From Chinchilla lanigera (taxonomy: Eukaryota > Chordata > Mammalia > Rodentia > Chinchillidae): a DNA stretch of 64,000 nt. The stretch is taken from positions 6,271,457 through 6,335,456 of the forward strand of contig NW_004955438.1 in the NCBI RefSeq assembly GCF_000276665.1, in the 5' to 3' direction. Position numbers and translations under genes: made by a program. Shown here in pieces: positions 46,816-58,035 of the stretch. The notes beneath the pieces were generated by a model. It did not search any database. It was given only the letters and a program-made list of their open reading frames with translations, and had not been told where the DNA came from. Each line of letters begins with the position of its first letter. The first letter of the stretch is position 1.

Positions 46816-48800
46816 TTTACAGTACACTGATTAAAAAGTACCCGAATCACATTTGCAAGATTTTTTTATAGTTATAGGAATAATTCAAAATCACAGATAC
46901 AGCCTACACTCACAGAGAGGTCGTACAGGCTTTGCAATCATGAAAATCCAAACATTCTACTTCCTAGATTCACTTCGTACTCTGTGAGTTAACAAAGCAT
47001 AGAGGTCACAGTCATACACACAGTCACAGAATTGTGAATGTTGGTTGAAAATGGGTTTGTAGATGGCAGTAACTGAGGTTGGTACTGAAAAATTAGCTCC
47101 CCACTAACTTTTACTGACTTTTACATATAAAGAAAAAGAGGACCCTAACAAGATGCTTGTAATCACTAAGAAGCTAAAAAAAAAAAAAAAAAAAAGAGCA
47201 CAATGACCAACACCTTCAGGCATAAAATCGTTACAAAATTATCTATTTCAATGTATATGGGCAACACATTAATTATTCAGCCCATTGCTCTTAGCTTTGA
47301 CACATTACCGTGAGGATAACATTAGTTAACTAATTAACATACACATTTAATTATCCTATTTTCAGGCCCAGAACCATCAGCATATAAGAAGTAGAAATCC
47401 TTGAATTTTAACAAATCAGTTTATCAAATAAACATGTACACAGTACATTTATTTATGCAACCTCTTTCTGATGAAGTATCCAAGTGGAACACCACTGAAT
47501 ATAACATTGTTAAAAAAGCTAAACAGGAAAGGAGGACCAGTTGGACACTTTTATAGAAAATTCTGGGTGTCCTATAGGATAGGAACTTCTATATGTCTTA
47601 TCCAAATATAAGGAAAATTATTAGACTCCAATCTATTGGCTTTAATGTTTCCTAAATCCAAAGAAACACTGTTAAATTTATCATTTTAAAATAGAATAGC
47701 ATTCACACCACAGCTGGATAGAATATTTAACTTTCCAGTTGTTCTAATAAACTTCAGGAGAGCTCATGAACCTGTTAATTTCATTTTCAGTTCATACTCT
47801 TTCTCCGTGAGACATTTCTTTGTTCAATCCACAGCTTATGGTCACTTTTATTGTTTTATATTTTGAGAATGTTCTAAATCTAAACAACAGTGACATCAAC
47901 CAAACTAATTTGGAATAATGTTTAAAGAAAACAATAGCACCATAGAAATTCAAGAAAGGGCAACAGTGCATGAAAGTAGATTTTATTCTTGCTTGTGTGT
48001 AATTTTTTGTATAATTGGCAATTAACCTTCCTTATCCTTTGAGCCCTTTATCTTCCAACTGATTTTCTTTCTGGAAGATATAAGCAGAATTTTTAAGAGC
48101 CTCCAATTTGATTTCTCTGAGTTTTGCCCAGGGAGAATAATTACTATTTTCACTGAAGAATATGCAGTATGTATGCATTCACTCTACTTTGTATCTAGAA
48201 GAAACTACTTTAGTACAAATCAATTGACTGGAAAAGTGGCATTTGTCCCATGCTTCAGGCTTTATTCAAACCTTTATTTCATAAAGGGTTTGAGGAGGAA
48301 CGGCTATGAAGCTCCTGCAGTACTTTCTACAATTGCAGATATTTAAAAGATCTAGGTTTCTCATCTTTTTATCCATCTTTAGTAATTTGAAAACTTGCTT
48401 CCAGTAAGCTCAATACTATGGGACATGAAATGTACATCAAATTTTCTTCAAACTCTTGTAAAATTGCTTTACTTCTTAGTCCTTCACTTAGAGCCTTAGT
48501 AAATCTGATTTGGAATTGATTTTTTAATAAGCTTGGGAGCTTGCAGAAGTAATTTTTAGTTTATCTCAATAATGCATATATGGGGCTAATCCCATTTCCA
48601 AGTGATTCTTGAAATGATTACTTAATATGTATTTTCCAACTGCTTTGGTAAACAGAAACAGAACATTTGAGGAATATGGTAACTCAAAAGACCTCTTAGT
48701 CGTGATGCAGCTCATACTATGTCTGTTCACTAGTTTTCTTTTAGGGTTTTTTCATGACTGGATCAGTTCCTCTGAGCACTAGCTGAGCATTGAAATCACA
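46816..48800. other. Unassigned sequence with A20 run
   Basis: A run of 20 A at 47176-47195 could be the tail of a retrocopy, but I do not recognise the sequence before it. The remainder is AT-rich and unassigned. Confidence 0.45.
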
Positions 48801-48844
48801 TTATTATTATTGTTATTATTATTATTAATTATAATTATTATTAC
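48801..48844. repeat. (ATT)n microsatellite
   Basis: Interrupted ATT/TTA units. Confidence 0.95.
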
Positions 48845-50795
48845 AGTGTTTATACCTGGTCTCTACATCATATTAATTGAATAAGAATTCTAGCACAGGC
48901 TCCAACTATCAGATATTAACATTTTTTCAGAGTCTTTAAAGTGAAAACTGTGTAAAACTTTGGGAATAAATAACATTATTCTGACATAAATGTACACCTA
49001 GATATCAAAGATATCTATAAGATTTAATAAAATATATTAAGTCAGTAAATGTGGAAATACACAGAGAGAAAAATACAAGGTAATGATGATTTGTATTTTT
49101 AAGCCTTGGACTGAAGCCTGTTAAGAGCAGAGTTGAAGCTCAAATGCCTGGGTTATGAGAACACTTTTTTTTTTTCAATTTTATCCAAATAACATGACAA
49201 AACTCAGTGCAAAATTATGGATCCACAAATACAGAGAAAAGTGAATATACATTTCACTCAGTGGTCCTCAGACTGGGACATACTGGAAACTACAGTACGT
49301 GGACATTTTCAACACAAGTGGTTTTTTGCAAACCTCTTTCCAGTTGTTCAACTTCCATGTGTGCTCCTCCATAAAATGTGCTTTCCATGGCAGGGCTCTA
49401 TGATTCTTCTTTCTCAGTTCTCTTCTTTTGCAACTAGGCATTATCCCAAGTATCTCACATGTTACACTCACAATGCACTGCCCTGCTATTTTATCCCTGG
49501 TCACCACCCCTTGCACCCATTAGTGCTACCCATGTCCCAGGGACAATGGCCATGTACTTCCGCTCTGGAAGTTATAGCTATGCTTAGCAAATGTTGGGCT
49601 ACAGTAATGGTCTGGTGCTTGAACCGGACCATACTGACTATTCTGTATCCAGTAGGTTCTGCTTCCTCTAACTAGCACTTCTGCACTAACAACGGGAATG
49701 AGCGCTAGAAGTTTTGTCAGGAGTTGGACAATTTTCTCTTCTTTTTTATACTAGAACTATTATAACTGCTTTCTACTTACTTATATAATGTTACATGACT
49801 AGTAATTTTGTTTTATTTATTCTCTTCTGCTTTCTATAGACTGGAGCTGGTCCAGGTTGACAATTTCAGCAGTAAACAACAAAGGTTATTAGGAGCATTC
49901 CTACTTGCCAGTAGTCCCACAAAATTAACATCCCCAATCCTTCTTGCTGGTTGGATAACATCTAAGACCTGACTGACAGAAGAATGTTGGTCACATTCCT
50001 TCAAATCTCAGTGAAAGGCACAAATTGGATATAAAGTGGGAGCCTGGTAGCTTTCACAAAGAATCTAGAACAACTCAACAAAACTGAGTTTCCTTCTTTC
50101 ATCATTTTATGTCTCTACTATGTATTTAAAAATATTTCAGAAAAAAGTCTTTCAGAATGAAGCCATACCTATCAGCATTATTTCTACCAACAAATGGCAA
50201 ATTCAAATTAAATGTGGAAAGACAAAATGATGAATCTGAGCAAGACATATAACCAAATAATATCATCTTTTAAAATGACGGAGACTCAATTTTTGTAGTA
50301 GAAGAGAAATATACAGACTATAATTTTGAACAAAACAAAATAGTGAATTATGCAGCTGTTGTGATGTCAGAGGCATATGTGAAATAAAAATCCTGGATGA
50401 GAACACATTTCAATTATTAAGAATAGTTTCTCTGGATGAGGAGCTTTGGTATGATTGCTATCATTGTACTTGTGAATATTTTCCAGCAAATTCAGACAGT
50501 TGGTGTATCGTTTCTATATTGGAGAGTAATTAATTTGATTGAACAGATTTCTCAAAAGCTGGTCCCATTTGCTGGTCCTCTCGGGAGGGCAGGTGGCCCC
50601 TGATGCTAAGTTCTCAGGAAGTCGTTCTCCAAGATAACCACATTTTGCCAGTATTTTCTGCTTCCAGCTTCTAAGCCCCCTATAGGACACAGAGTAGATG
50701 TAAAGTAGTTTCCTCTTAGGACAGCATATACACTCCAAAACTCTTAGAAAATTCCTAAAATTATAGATAGTATCAAACCATATACCCTATACATA

Positions 50796-50797
<2 letters not shown>
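48845..50797. other. Unassigned sequence with one 152-codon open frame
   Basis: The frame 49217-49675 (plus) is the longest away from recognised repeats. It has many Cys, His and Trp codons in no regular pattern and no known domain. No acceptor, CpG cluster or initiation context supports it, so I do not call it a gene. Confidence 0.45.
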
Positions 50798-50836
<39 letters not shown>

Positions 50837-50838
50837 CT
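50798..50838. repeat. (CA)n microsatellite
   Basis: About 20 CA units with one G interruption. Confidence 0.98.
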
Positions 50839-50879
50839 AACCTTTCCATCTTAAGTGAGCACACATGCTCTGTGTCTGC

Positions 50880-51260
50880 ATCTTTTGCAATTTCAGGTGT
50901 TGAGACAGGAAATTAGGCATGGCAAATCTTGGCTGAACAAGCAGGCATGACCTGTGAGTCACAGAGAGCTGTCACATCATGGCTGAGATGCATGCAGGAA
51001 CTTTGGAGCCCTGCATGGGACAGTTTGGACCTGATATCAGGAAAAGATAAAAATGATTTCACTGCCTCTGCCCTCTTGTTCTTGCAGTGGTCAATTCTGT
51101 GTGTACGTCATGCCTTCTCTTTTCTCTTACTTTGTTTCTTCTGTTTTACTTCAATAAATATTCAAATGTTACATGCACTGTTCATCTCCATCCAGTTCAC
51201 TAAGCGGACAAGAACTGGTCCAACCAGACACCACCCCATCCAACAACAGTCTGACCCCCA
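50880..51260 (+). mobile_element. Probable ERV LTR
   Basis: GC-richer U3-like part, then TTACTTCAATAAATATTCAA (poly(A) signal) and a U5-like part with AAGCGGACAAGAACTGGTCC. The 145-codon frame at 50929-51366 runs across it and is chance. No target duplication identified. Confidence 0.5.
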
Positions 51261-51573
51261 AATTAGCACAAATTTATTTTTCCTTCTTCACAATTTCAGA
51301 GAAAGAATATTCATTCTTACAATAAAATTTAGCAGTTTCAGGCATGATTTGTTTCTATTTTCCTAAGGTTAAAGCTTTGACCTTTTGCATAAAAGAAAGC
51401 TCTTTGCAGCTTCCCTTTGGTCTATAAAAATGGCCAGCATCACTACTATTGCAATTAGGGGCCATTATGAAATGAGACAAAGGATATTGTAACACAGGCA
51501 CTGGACTATTGTAACACAGACACCACAATTGATTTTATAACACAGAGAGGTATAAAATAACTAACAGTAAGTG

Positions 51574-51618
<45 letters not shown>

Positions 51619-52400
51619 TTTACCCCACAGGACCACACTAGAATAGAGGTGATTCATGTCCTAGGGTTGGAATGAAAAGAAAGACATGTAATTTCAGAAT
51701 GCTACTCAGAAACATATGTAATTTAAAAATTATGATTGTTTTTTGAAATTTTCCACTGAATATTTTCTGATCACAGTTGGCCAAGGGGGACTGAAACCAT
51801 TGAAAGGGAAACCATGGTTGGGGGCTGGTCACCTCCTCTGTACCATTACAAAAGTTCTCCTTCAGTAAATTCATGCTTACCTTGGGAAAGGAGGGAGTTT
51901 TACTCAGATTCCTGACACTGTTTCTACAGTGAGTGAGCCAGGCTGCCGTAGGACTGGCTGTTCCATTTCTCATAAGTAGAGGTTCTCTTTGTTCCTATGT
52001 ATTGTATTATTATTCCTAAACAAATCTTGTTTAGGATATATACATCCTAAACTGAGGTAGATATATTTTTAAATCAGAGTTTAATTAACTTAACACTATT
52101 TTCTCTACTAATAAAAATTTAAAAACATTTATCCACACTTGTGCTAAGGAAGCATTTTCTCACTTTGAAATCCAGCTCCTGAATCTAATAAATTCTCTGT
52201 TTTCTTCAATGAGTAATTCACAACTATGAAAAAATATCTTTAAAAAATATATATTTAACTTGGTCAAATACAAAAACTAAATTTGGATGCCAAATATGAT
52301 CTATGAAAGCCTGCCTTCCCAAATATAATCCCAAAACTCTGATAGGCTCTATGGTTATTTATGCCCATCCAAAATGAATGTAAGGCAAATCTCTACATTC
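51261..52400. other. Unassigned sequence with a (GT)n tract
   Basis: A microsatellite of about 21 GT units lies at 51575-51617. TATTGTAACACAG is repeated at 51487-51525. The rest is not recognised. Confidence 0.5.
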
Positions 52401-52463
52401 TTCTTTTTTCTTTTCTTTTCTTTTCTTCTTTCTTTTCTTTCTTTTTCTTATTTTCTTTTCTTT
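52401..52463. repeat. Pyrimidine-rich (TTTTC)n tract
   Basis: Imperfect TTTTC/TTTC units. Confidence 0.95.
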
Positions 52464-53080
52464 GAAATCCATCTAAGTATAAGTTTAAGAACATTATGAA
52501 CTTCTCTGTAAATCTGTTTTCTTCTAGGACTTAGTGCAAACTAATTTGCTTCTAAAAACATTTCATAAAATAATTTTGGGTCAGCAATTATTCTGTAACC
52601 AACTTTCCAAAATGTTTAAAGAGGTTAACTAAAATTTAAAAATTAAAATTGAAGATAACTTCTAAATAATGCCTTATTACCAATAATTGTTATCCAAGTG
52701 AAAAAAATACATTTGTCAAAGAGCAGATAAGATAAGCGTCCTAATGATATTTTCTTAATTCAAATTAAAAGCATATATATATGGAGATACTCTATAGTAG
52801 AGCTTGTACCAAGTTTTGAGAACTCAAGGTACTTAGCATGAGGGATTTGTCTAGGGCTTATGGAGTGAAAAAATTTATGGGGCAGTTTAAAGAAAAAGAA
52901 CAAAGAACAGAAGAGACATATTTGCAAGGGATAAAGATATTCTCTAGCCCAGCTACAGAGAACAGACATAATTTTTCATATAAAGAAAGAAGCTACTGAA
53001 ATAAATTTAATAGATTTTCATTTTTTAAAATTGGTGTAAGACTCAGAGAATGAGCAATATCGTTTAGAGTAAAAGGTGGA
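52464..53080. other. Unassigned AT-rich sequence
   Basis: No repeat or exon recognised. Confidence 0.45.
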
Positions 53081-53640
53081 AGATATAACACTTTAGGAAT
53101 CACGGTTTTCATTTACGTATGTATTTCAGCACCACAGTGAAAATGGAAAACAATCTGGTCGCATTTAGCAAAGTTTGTATTGCACTTTGGCTAGCAAGTG
53201 AAGTGGGTCCTCTAGGTGGGAAACAGGCAGAACTCCCGGAACAGCCACAGAACTATGCCAGCCCAGGAAAGAAAACACACGGGCCAATGCAGTTTGACAC
53301 AAGCATAGTCAAGACAGTTCTGAGATTCTCAGAAATACCTGGAGAGATTTCATCCTCATGGAGCTTTGACTTCACTCTTATTTCCATATTTCTGAGAATG
53401 ATGAGTAATAATTCCTCACGAATATCTGGAAAAATCTTGATTTACTTATTCTCTACAAATAGTGGACACGTTATAGATCTCATCATATTACAAACTAATT
53501 ATATTTAAGAAACTTCAATAATTTTTTTTAATTTTCACCAAGTCAGCAAATAGTAGACCTTAAATTTTTAACTATACTTCCTAGGTTTTTTCAGTGAGTA
53601 TAGTAGATCTTTAGGTTAAAGATATAACACTTTAGGAATC
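53081..53640. other. Segment bounded by a 21-bp direct repeat, with exon-like open frame
   Basis: A 21-bp stretch beginning AGATATAACACTTTAGG occurs at 53081-53101 and again at 53620-53640. Between them is a 129-codon frame (53119-53508, plus) whose first part is GC-richer than its surroundings. The tract TATGTATTTCAG ends at 53130 and resembles an acceptor. No known domain is visible and no poly-A stands next to the repeats, so a retrocopy is not supported. Confidence 0.35.
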
Positions 53641-55105
53641 TAGTTGACAAACCAAAATGCTCTGCCTTCAAGTACTTGGCTTATTTCTCAGGTTAATATC
53701 AGTTATTTTCATCTCTTTTGTGTCAACCAGCTCTTCCTTTTTTCCTGAAAGAAATATTAATGACGGTTACCATGTAAATAAAAACAAAACATTTTCAAGT
53801 CAGACTAAACAAACAAGTCAAATAGAGGCAGATTGAAAATTACACGTACAGTTTAGCTCAGCATAAGAACCAGGCCAGTCACTGCTGCTTTGCATGGTGC
53901 CTTGGGGCCCTTGTGAGAGGAGCTTCTGGTTCATCCAGTTTTGTAATGATTTTCAGGACTTGCTTCACTGCCTACTCCTCTTGAGTGTTGAGGGAATCAT
54001 TAAAGTTACAACTTTTCCTTGATAAAAATACAGGAATATATATTAAACATAAAGCATAACTAAATGACACTAGCTAGGGCTAAAAACCATGTATTGTTTA
54101 AAAATTAATTTATACCAAAGAAAATCTACCTGAATTGTGCAGTTCCTTTGCATGAACACACATAGGCAATATCCCTTATATCTCCTTTTATCCTTCTAGA
54201 GCCTTCTGGAAACCATCTATCAAAATGTCAACCAATCTGTTCAGCAGGAGAAAGTAAATGCACATTTGGAGGTCCCTAGTCCATTGTCTTAAGTCATTTC
54301 ATTAAGAAGTACATTAGTGACATCAGTACAATCAAACCGCTGAAATTTAGAACATTGTGCTCACGGTAAACTCAACATCAAAGAATTGTGGAAGGGCTTC
54401 TGATTCTTTTCATACACAGAAAGATTAGTAGTCTTATTGAGTCACTGCTCATTTTTCTTGTTTTTTTTCTTTATTAAATTATGAACACAAGATGGAGCTT
54501 TTCCTTGAGAAGCTTGTAAGGTTTTGCTTCACTGAGAACCAGGTATGGGTGTAATAATTTTCTTGTGGTTTGACCACATTAGTAACAATCCTGTGGGAAA
54601 AAAAGATTCATGGTGATCAAGATTATTTGGGTCTTTTGTTTACAGTTTTCTTCCACATTCACAGCCATTTGTGAGATGAGACTCAGAAAATTTCAGTAAG
54701 TAGTGTAGGTTAGCATCAAAGCAGCCATTACTACTTCTTCTGGGAGTGTAAGTTTCCACCTGGGTATCTTATCCTCCCCTCCACTTACCCTAGTGATCCT
54801 GGTCTAAGTGGAGCTGCATTTCCACATGGCCCTGTGCAAGTTGGAGAGATTGTTGTATTTCTTGACTGTGTTAATTGGCTCAGGCATGGTAAGGACACAT
54901 CTTGGGTTTGAATGAGTGACTGGGAACTTTTTGAGTTAAACTTGAAAACAGGTACATTTTTTACCAATAATATTACTACACATGAGAGGATTGAAGATTG
55001 TGCTGCCATTGACCAGTTATATCTATTGAAGTTACAGACATGAAACCACCAGTTGAACCTAGGAACTCAGCCAGTTCAGAAATAAACAGAAGTCAGAAGA
55101 GAACC
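53641..55105. other. Unassigned sequence
   Basis: No repeat recognised. A small minus-strand frame at 54785-55009 lacks known motifs. Confidence 0.45.
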
Positions 55106-55300
55106 AAAAAAAAAAAAACAAAAAAAAAAAACAAGGCCAGGCATGGTGGCACACCCCTATAATCCCAGCATTTGGGAGGCTGAGGCAGGAGGGCCGTTGC
55201 GAGTTCGAGATGAGCCTGGGCTACAAAGTGAGCTCAAGGTCAGCCTGAACTGCATAGCGAGACTCTGTCTCAAAAAGACCAAAAAAAAAAGAGAGAGAGC
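55106..55300 (+). repeat. B1 SINE with 29-bp internal duplication
   Basis: Preceded by an A-rich run (55106-55133). The body reads CCAGGCATGGTGGCACACCC, CTATAATCCCAGCATTTGGG and GAGCCTGGGCTACAAAGTGA, then repeats the last part as GTCAGCCTGAACTGCATAGC. It ends in an A-rich and GA-rich tail. Well preserved. Confidence 0.95.
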
Positions 55301-55403
55301 CAAGCCCTGATGGCATTTCCTTTCAGTTCTGAGTCAAGACAATCCTGGAGTTTTCAATTTACACATATTTGAGTGATTAATTCCAATAACTCAAATTCTA
55401 CAT

Positions 55404-55445
55404 TCTCTCTGTCTCTCTGTCTCTGTCTCTCTGTGTGTGTATATG
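55404..55445. repeat. (CTCTGT)n and (GT)n microsatellite
   Basis: CTCTGT-type units pass into GTGTGTGT. Confidence 0.93.
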
Positions 55446-56884
55446 TGTTCTGGTTAAAAATAAAGAGTCATAATCCATGAATTAAGGAAACTGAAGGTAT
55501 TGACAGGTTGAATGACTGCATTCTCTTCAATCAAGGCAAATTTCACCCTGCATGCTGGTTATTCCATCTCAAAACAAAAACCCTGGTCTAATTGTTGACT
55601 ATTTTGAATAAGTAATTGTCATTCTAATATAATTGAATTTAGTCCTGTATTTTAGGTTTTCTGTTTTACAATGAGGAATAATTTTTAAAATATTGCTTCA
55701 GTCTGAATTGATGCTGGATGAATTCATTAAAGCTATTATCAGTGATTTTGAGAAGATTTGAGAAATAATTTTAATCTTTTCAATAAAATCATGTACCTAG
55801 AAAGTAGTAGTATCAAACAATTGGGCACACAGTTCATCAGAAATAATTTATGCCCATTCAAAGAATAAAAGAATACAATGTATGAGATGTTAGTAAATGG
55901 TATATGTCAAGACAGATATGTAGCTGTTCATATTTACAATTTATATATATAATGAATATAATGACATATGTCTGTATGTGTATGTGTTTGTGGACATTAC
56001 TTGTAGGTTCTTAGAGGCAAATCACTTTCAGAGTTTTGGGACCTGAAGTAGGAAGTAATAAATCAGGTTATTTTCTGTGAGGGTGAATGGTTAAATCTAT
56101 GTCTAGATGAAAAATGTTGATCACTGCAAGTGTTTCCAGCTTCAGGGTCAGCAATCACAACATAATTAGAGGTCAACCACCTTCACAAAGGGCAGCGAAA
56201 AAATGAACTTGCTATTTTTTTCTGCTATTGCAATTGGAATATGATGGGGATTCTTTTAAAAAGTGCTATATAATCAAATCCCATTCAAGTGGAATGTATC
56301 CGGGAATAATCAGTGTGAATCAGAAGAGATGGGAATTGTAAAGCAATTTTCCTAAACAAAAATAGTTCTGCATGCACCTTGCAATGCCCTGAAGCTGTCA
56401 GTTGGCATTGCTGCATGGGTGCTCCTTCCTGGCATCCTTTAGGATTCTTTCTTTAAGTCCTTTCCCTCTTCTGTGACTCAGGGAACATATTTAATGCTTC
56501 AGCAGTTTTCTTTGATTCCCAAAGCTCTTCTAATACAAGATGAGAGAAACCAAGGAACAAAACACCTTACACACTCCGCCAGGGCACAGCAACAATGCTC
56601 TCTGATCAAACTGTGTGTGTGGGGGGAGAGGGGGTAGCTCTGGCCCCATCCTGGTTATGTGGTAGAAATATTTAGATCCTAGGAGAACGTAGGGAAGCTT
56701 TCTTAAAATCTGTAAGTATAGTAACTTACAATTCATAGAACCAAAATAAAGTAATACCTTTGCAAATGAGAACAATATGGATAACTTGAAATACATTTTT
56801 ACCATTATTGTAAAACTGAGTTATTTTTATATGCACTTTTCCTAAGTTCTAAAATAATAAATGATCTTTTGAAATGCTAAAAAG
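55446..56884. other. Unassigned AT-rich sequence
   Basis: Has a short G-rich patch GTGTGGGGGGAGAGGGGGTA near 56616. Otherwise no repeat or exon recognised. Confidence 0.45.
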
Positions 56885-57250
56885 GCCAAAGTGAAAAAAG
56901 TGTTCATAATCTCATCACTTAGAAGGAAATGTTTGTAACATTTTCTGGTTTATCTTGGGTTTGTTTCCTCTTTTACTTGCATGTATATTTGCTTAATCTG
57001 AAACAGAAGGTTTGCATTGAAGAAAATAAAGCTGAAAGGTATTGTATATACTGCCTTATATTCTATTTCTTATTGACATGAGAATTATCAAATTAGTGAA
57101 TATGGTTTTTAATATGTGCTTGAAATAAACACACACATGTGCAAATAACCCATGACTGCTGGATTTTTAGGCATTTCTAAAAATTACCATAAAAGGTGAT
57201 CCATACTATTCATTCTTTGCTCTGACACTGTGAATATTTCCACAAATTTT
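56885..57250 (-). repeat. Possible old L1 3' end (antisense)
   Basis: AATCTCATCACTTAGAAGGA, then TATTGTATATACTGCCTTAT and ATAACCCATGACTGCTGGAT loosely follow an antisense ancient L1 3' region. Confidence 0.45.
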
Positions 57251-57411
57251 ATATTTGAAAATTAGAGATGAGTATACTGAAATTCCATGGAAACACAACA
57301 AAACATTTTCACTTTTTATCTGTTTTTGATGTTGTCCTTCCTTTTATCAGTATATAGTCATTGCTTATCTTCTCCTTTTCAATCAATAATAAATTCATAG
57401 GGAGTAAAACC

Positions 57412-57438
57412 TCTTTCTTTTTTTTCTTTCATTTCTTT

Positions 57439-57474
<36 letters not shown>

Positions 57475-57656
57475 GTCTTTGTGGTACTGGAAATTGTCAC
57501 AAGTTCTTCGTATCCCCAATCATTTTATTTATGTATTTATTTTAAATTTGAGAGAGTCTGACAAAATCACTACTTTGTCCAGGCTCAAACTGTTGATCCT
57601 CCTGCCTCTGCCTCCCAGAGTGCTGGAACTGCAGTTGTTCACAGTCATGTTCAGCC
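57412..57656 (-). repeat. (TTTC)n tract plus B1-ID composite SINE (antisense)
   Basis: TTTC units (57412-57474) lead into a short ID-like piece (GTGGTACTGGAAATTGTCAC), then an antisense B1 (TTGTCCAGGCTCAAACTGTT, CTCCCAGAGTGCTGGAACTG). Read on the minus strand the order is B1 then ID, as at 39241-39430. Confidence 0.7.
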
Positions 57657-57679
57657 TTGACTAAGCTTCTTAAGCTTAT

Positions 57680-57755
57680 ATTTCTTCAGAAGTATCTCTT
57701 ACAATATGTGGTACATAGTAAGTTCTAGATACTTATTACTGATTCAATTTAAAAC
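57680..57755 (+). repeat. L2 LINE 3' tail
   Basis: ATGTGGTACATAGTAAGTTC followed by TAGATACTTATTACTGATTC fits the terminal part of L2. Confidence 0.5.
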
Positions 57756-57854
57756 TACTTAATTTTTGATACATCTCAAATGTGGTTTCCTGTCATATAG
57801 TCAAACGATGACAAGATAATATTCCAGTGGTAAAATCAGAAGTATTGAGCATTT

Positions 57855-58035
57855 CCTACTTTTATAACTTACATTGTTCAATATATTGTCATGTTTAACC
57901 CCTGTGTTTAATTATAGTAATTAACTTTATAAGCAAAGAAATGTAAATAAAGTTCTTGTTAAAGTTTACATAGACAATAAATGACATTTTAAGAGGCAGG
58001 GTACTGTTGTCTAGTTCAAAGTCCAAGTTCTAAAT
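57855..58035 (-). repeat. MIR SINE (antisense), split by a hAT transposon
   Basis: TTGTCATGTTTAACCCCTGT, TAATTAACTTTATAAGC and TTCAAAGTCCAAGTTCTAAA follow the antisense MIR order. The DNA transposon entered at its end, at TTCTAAAT; a few MIR-like bases may continue after 60456. Confidence 0.7.

Noticed and set aside
47050..47195. Processed pseudogene ending in A20
   Set aside because: No recognisable parent gene and no target duplication could be seen, so the A run alone does not support it.
50929..51366. 145-codon plus-strand protein
   Set aside because: It runs through a probable ERV LTR including its poly(A) region, so it is chance.
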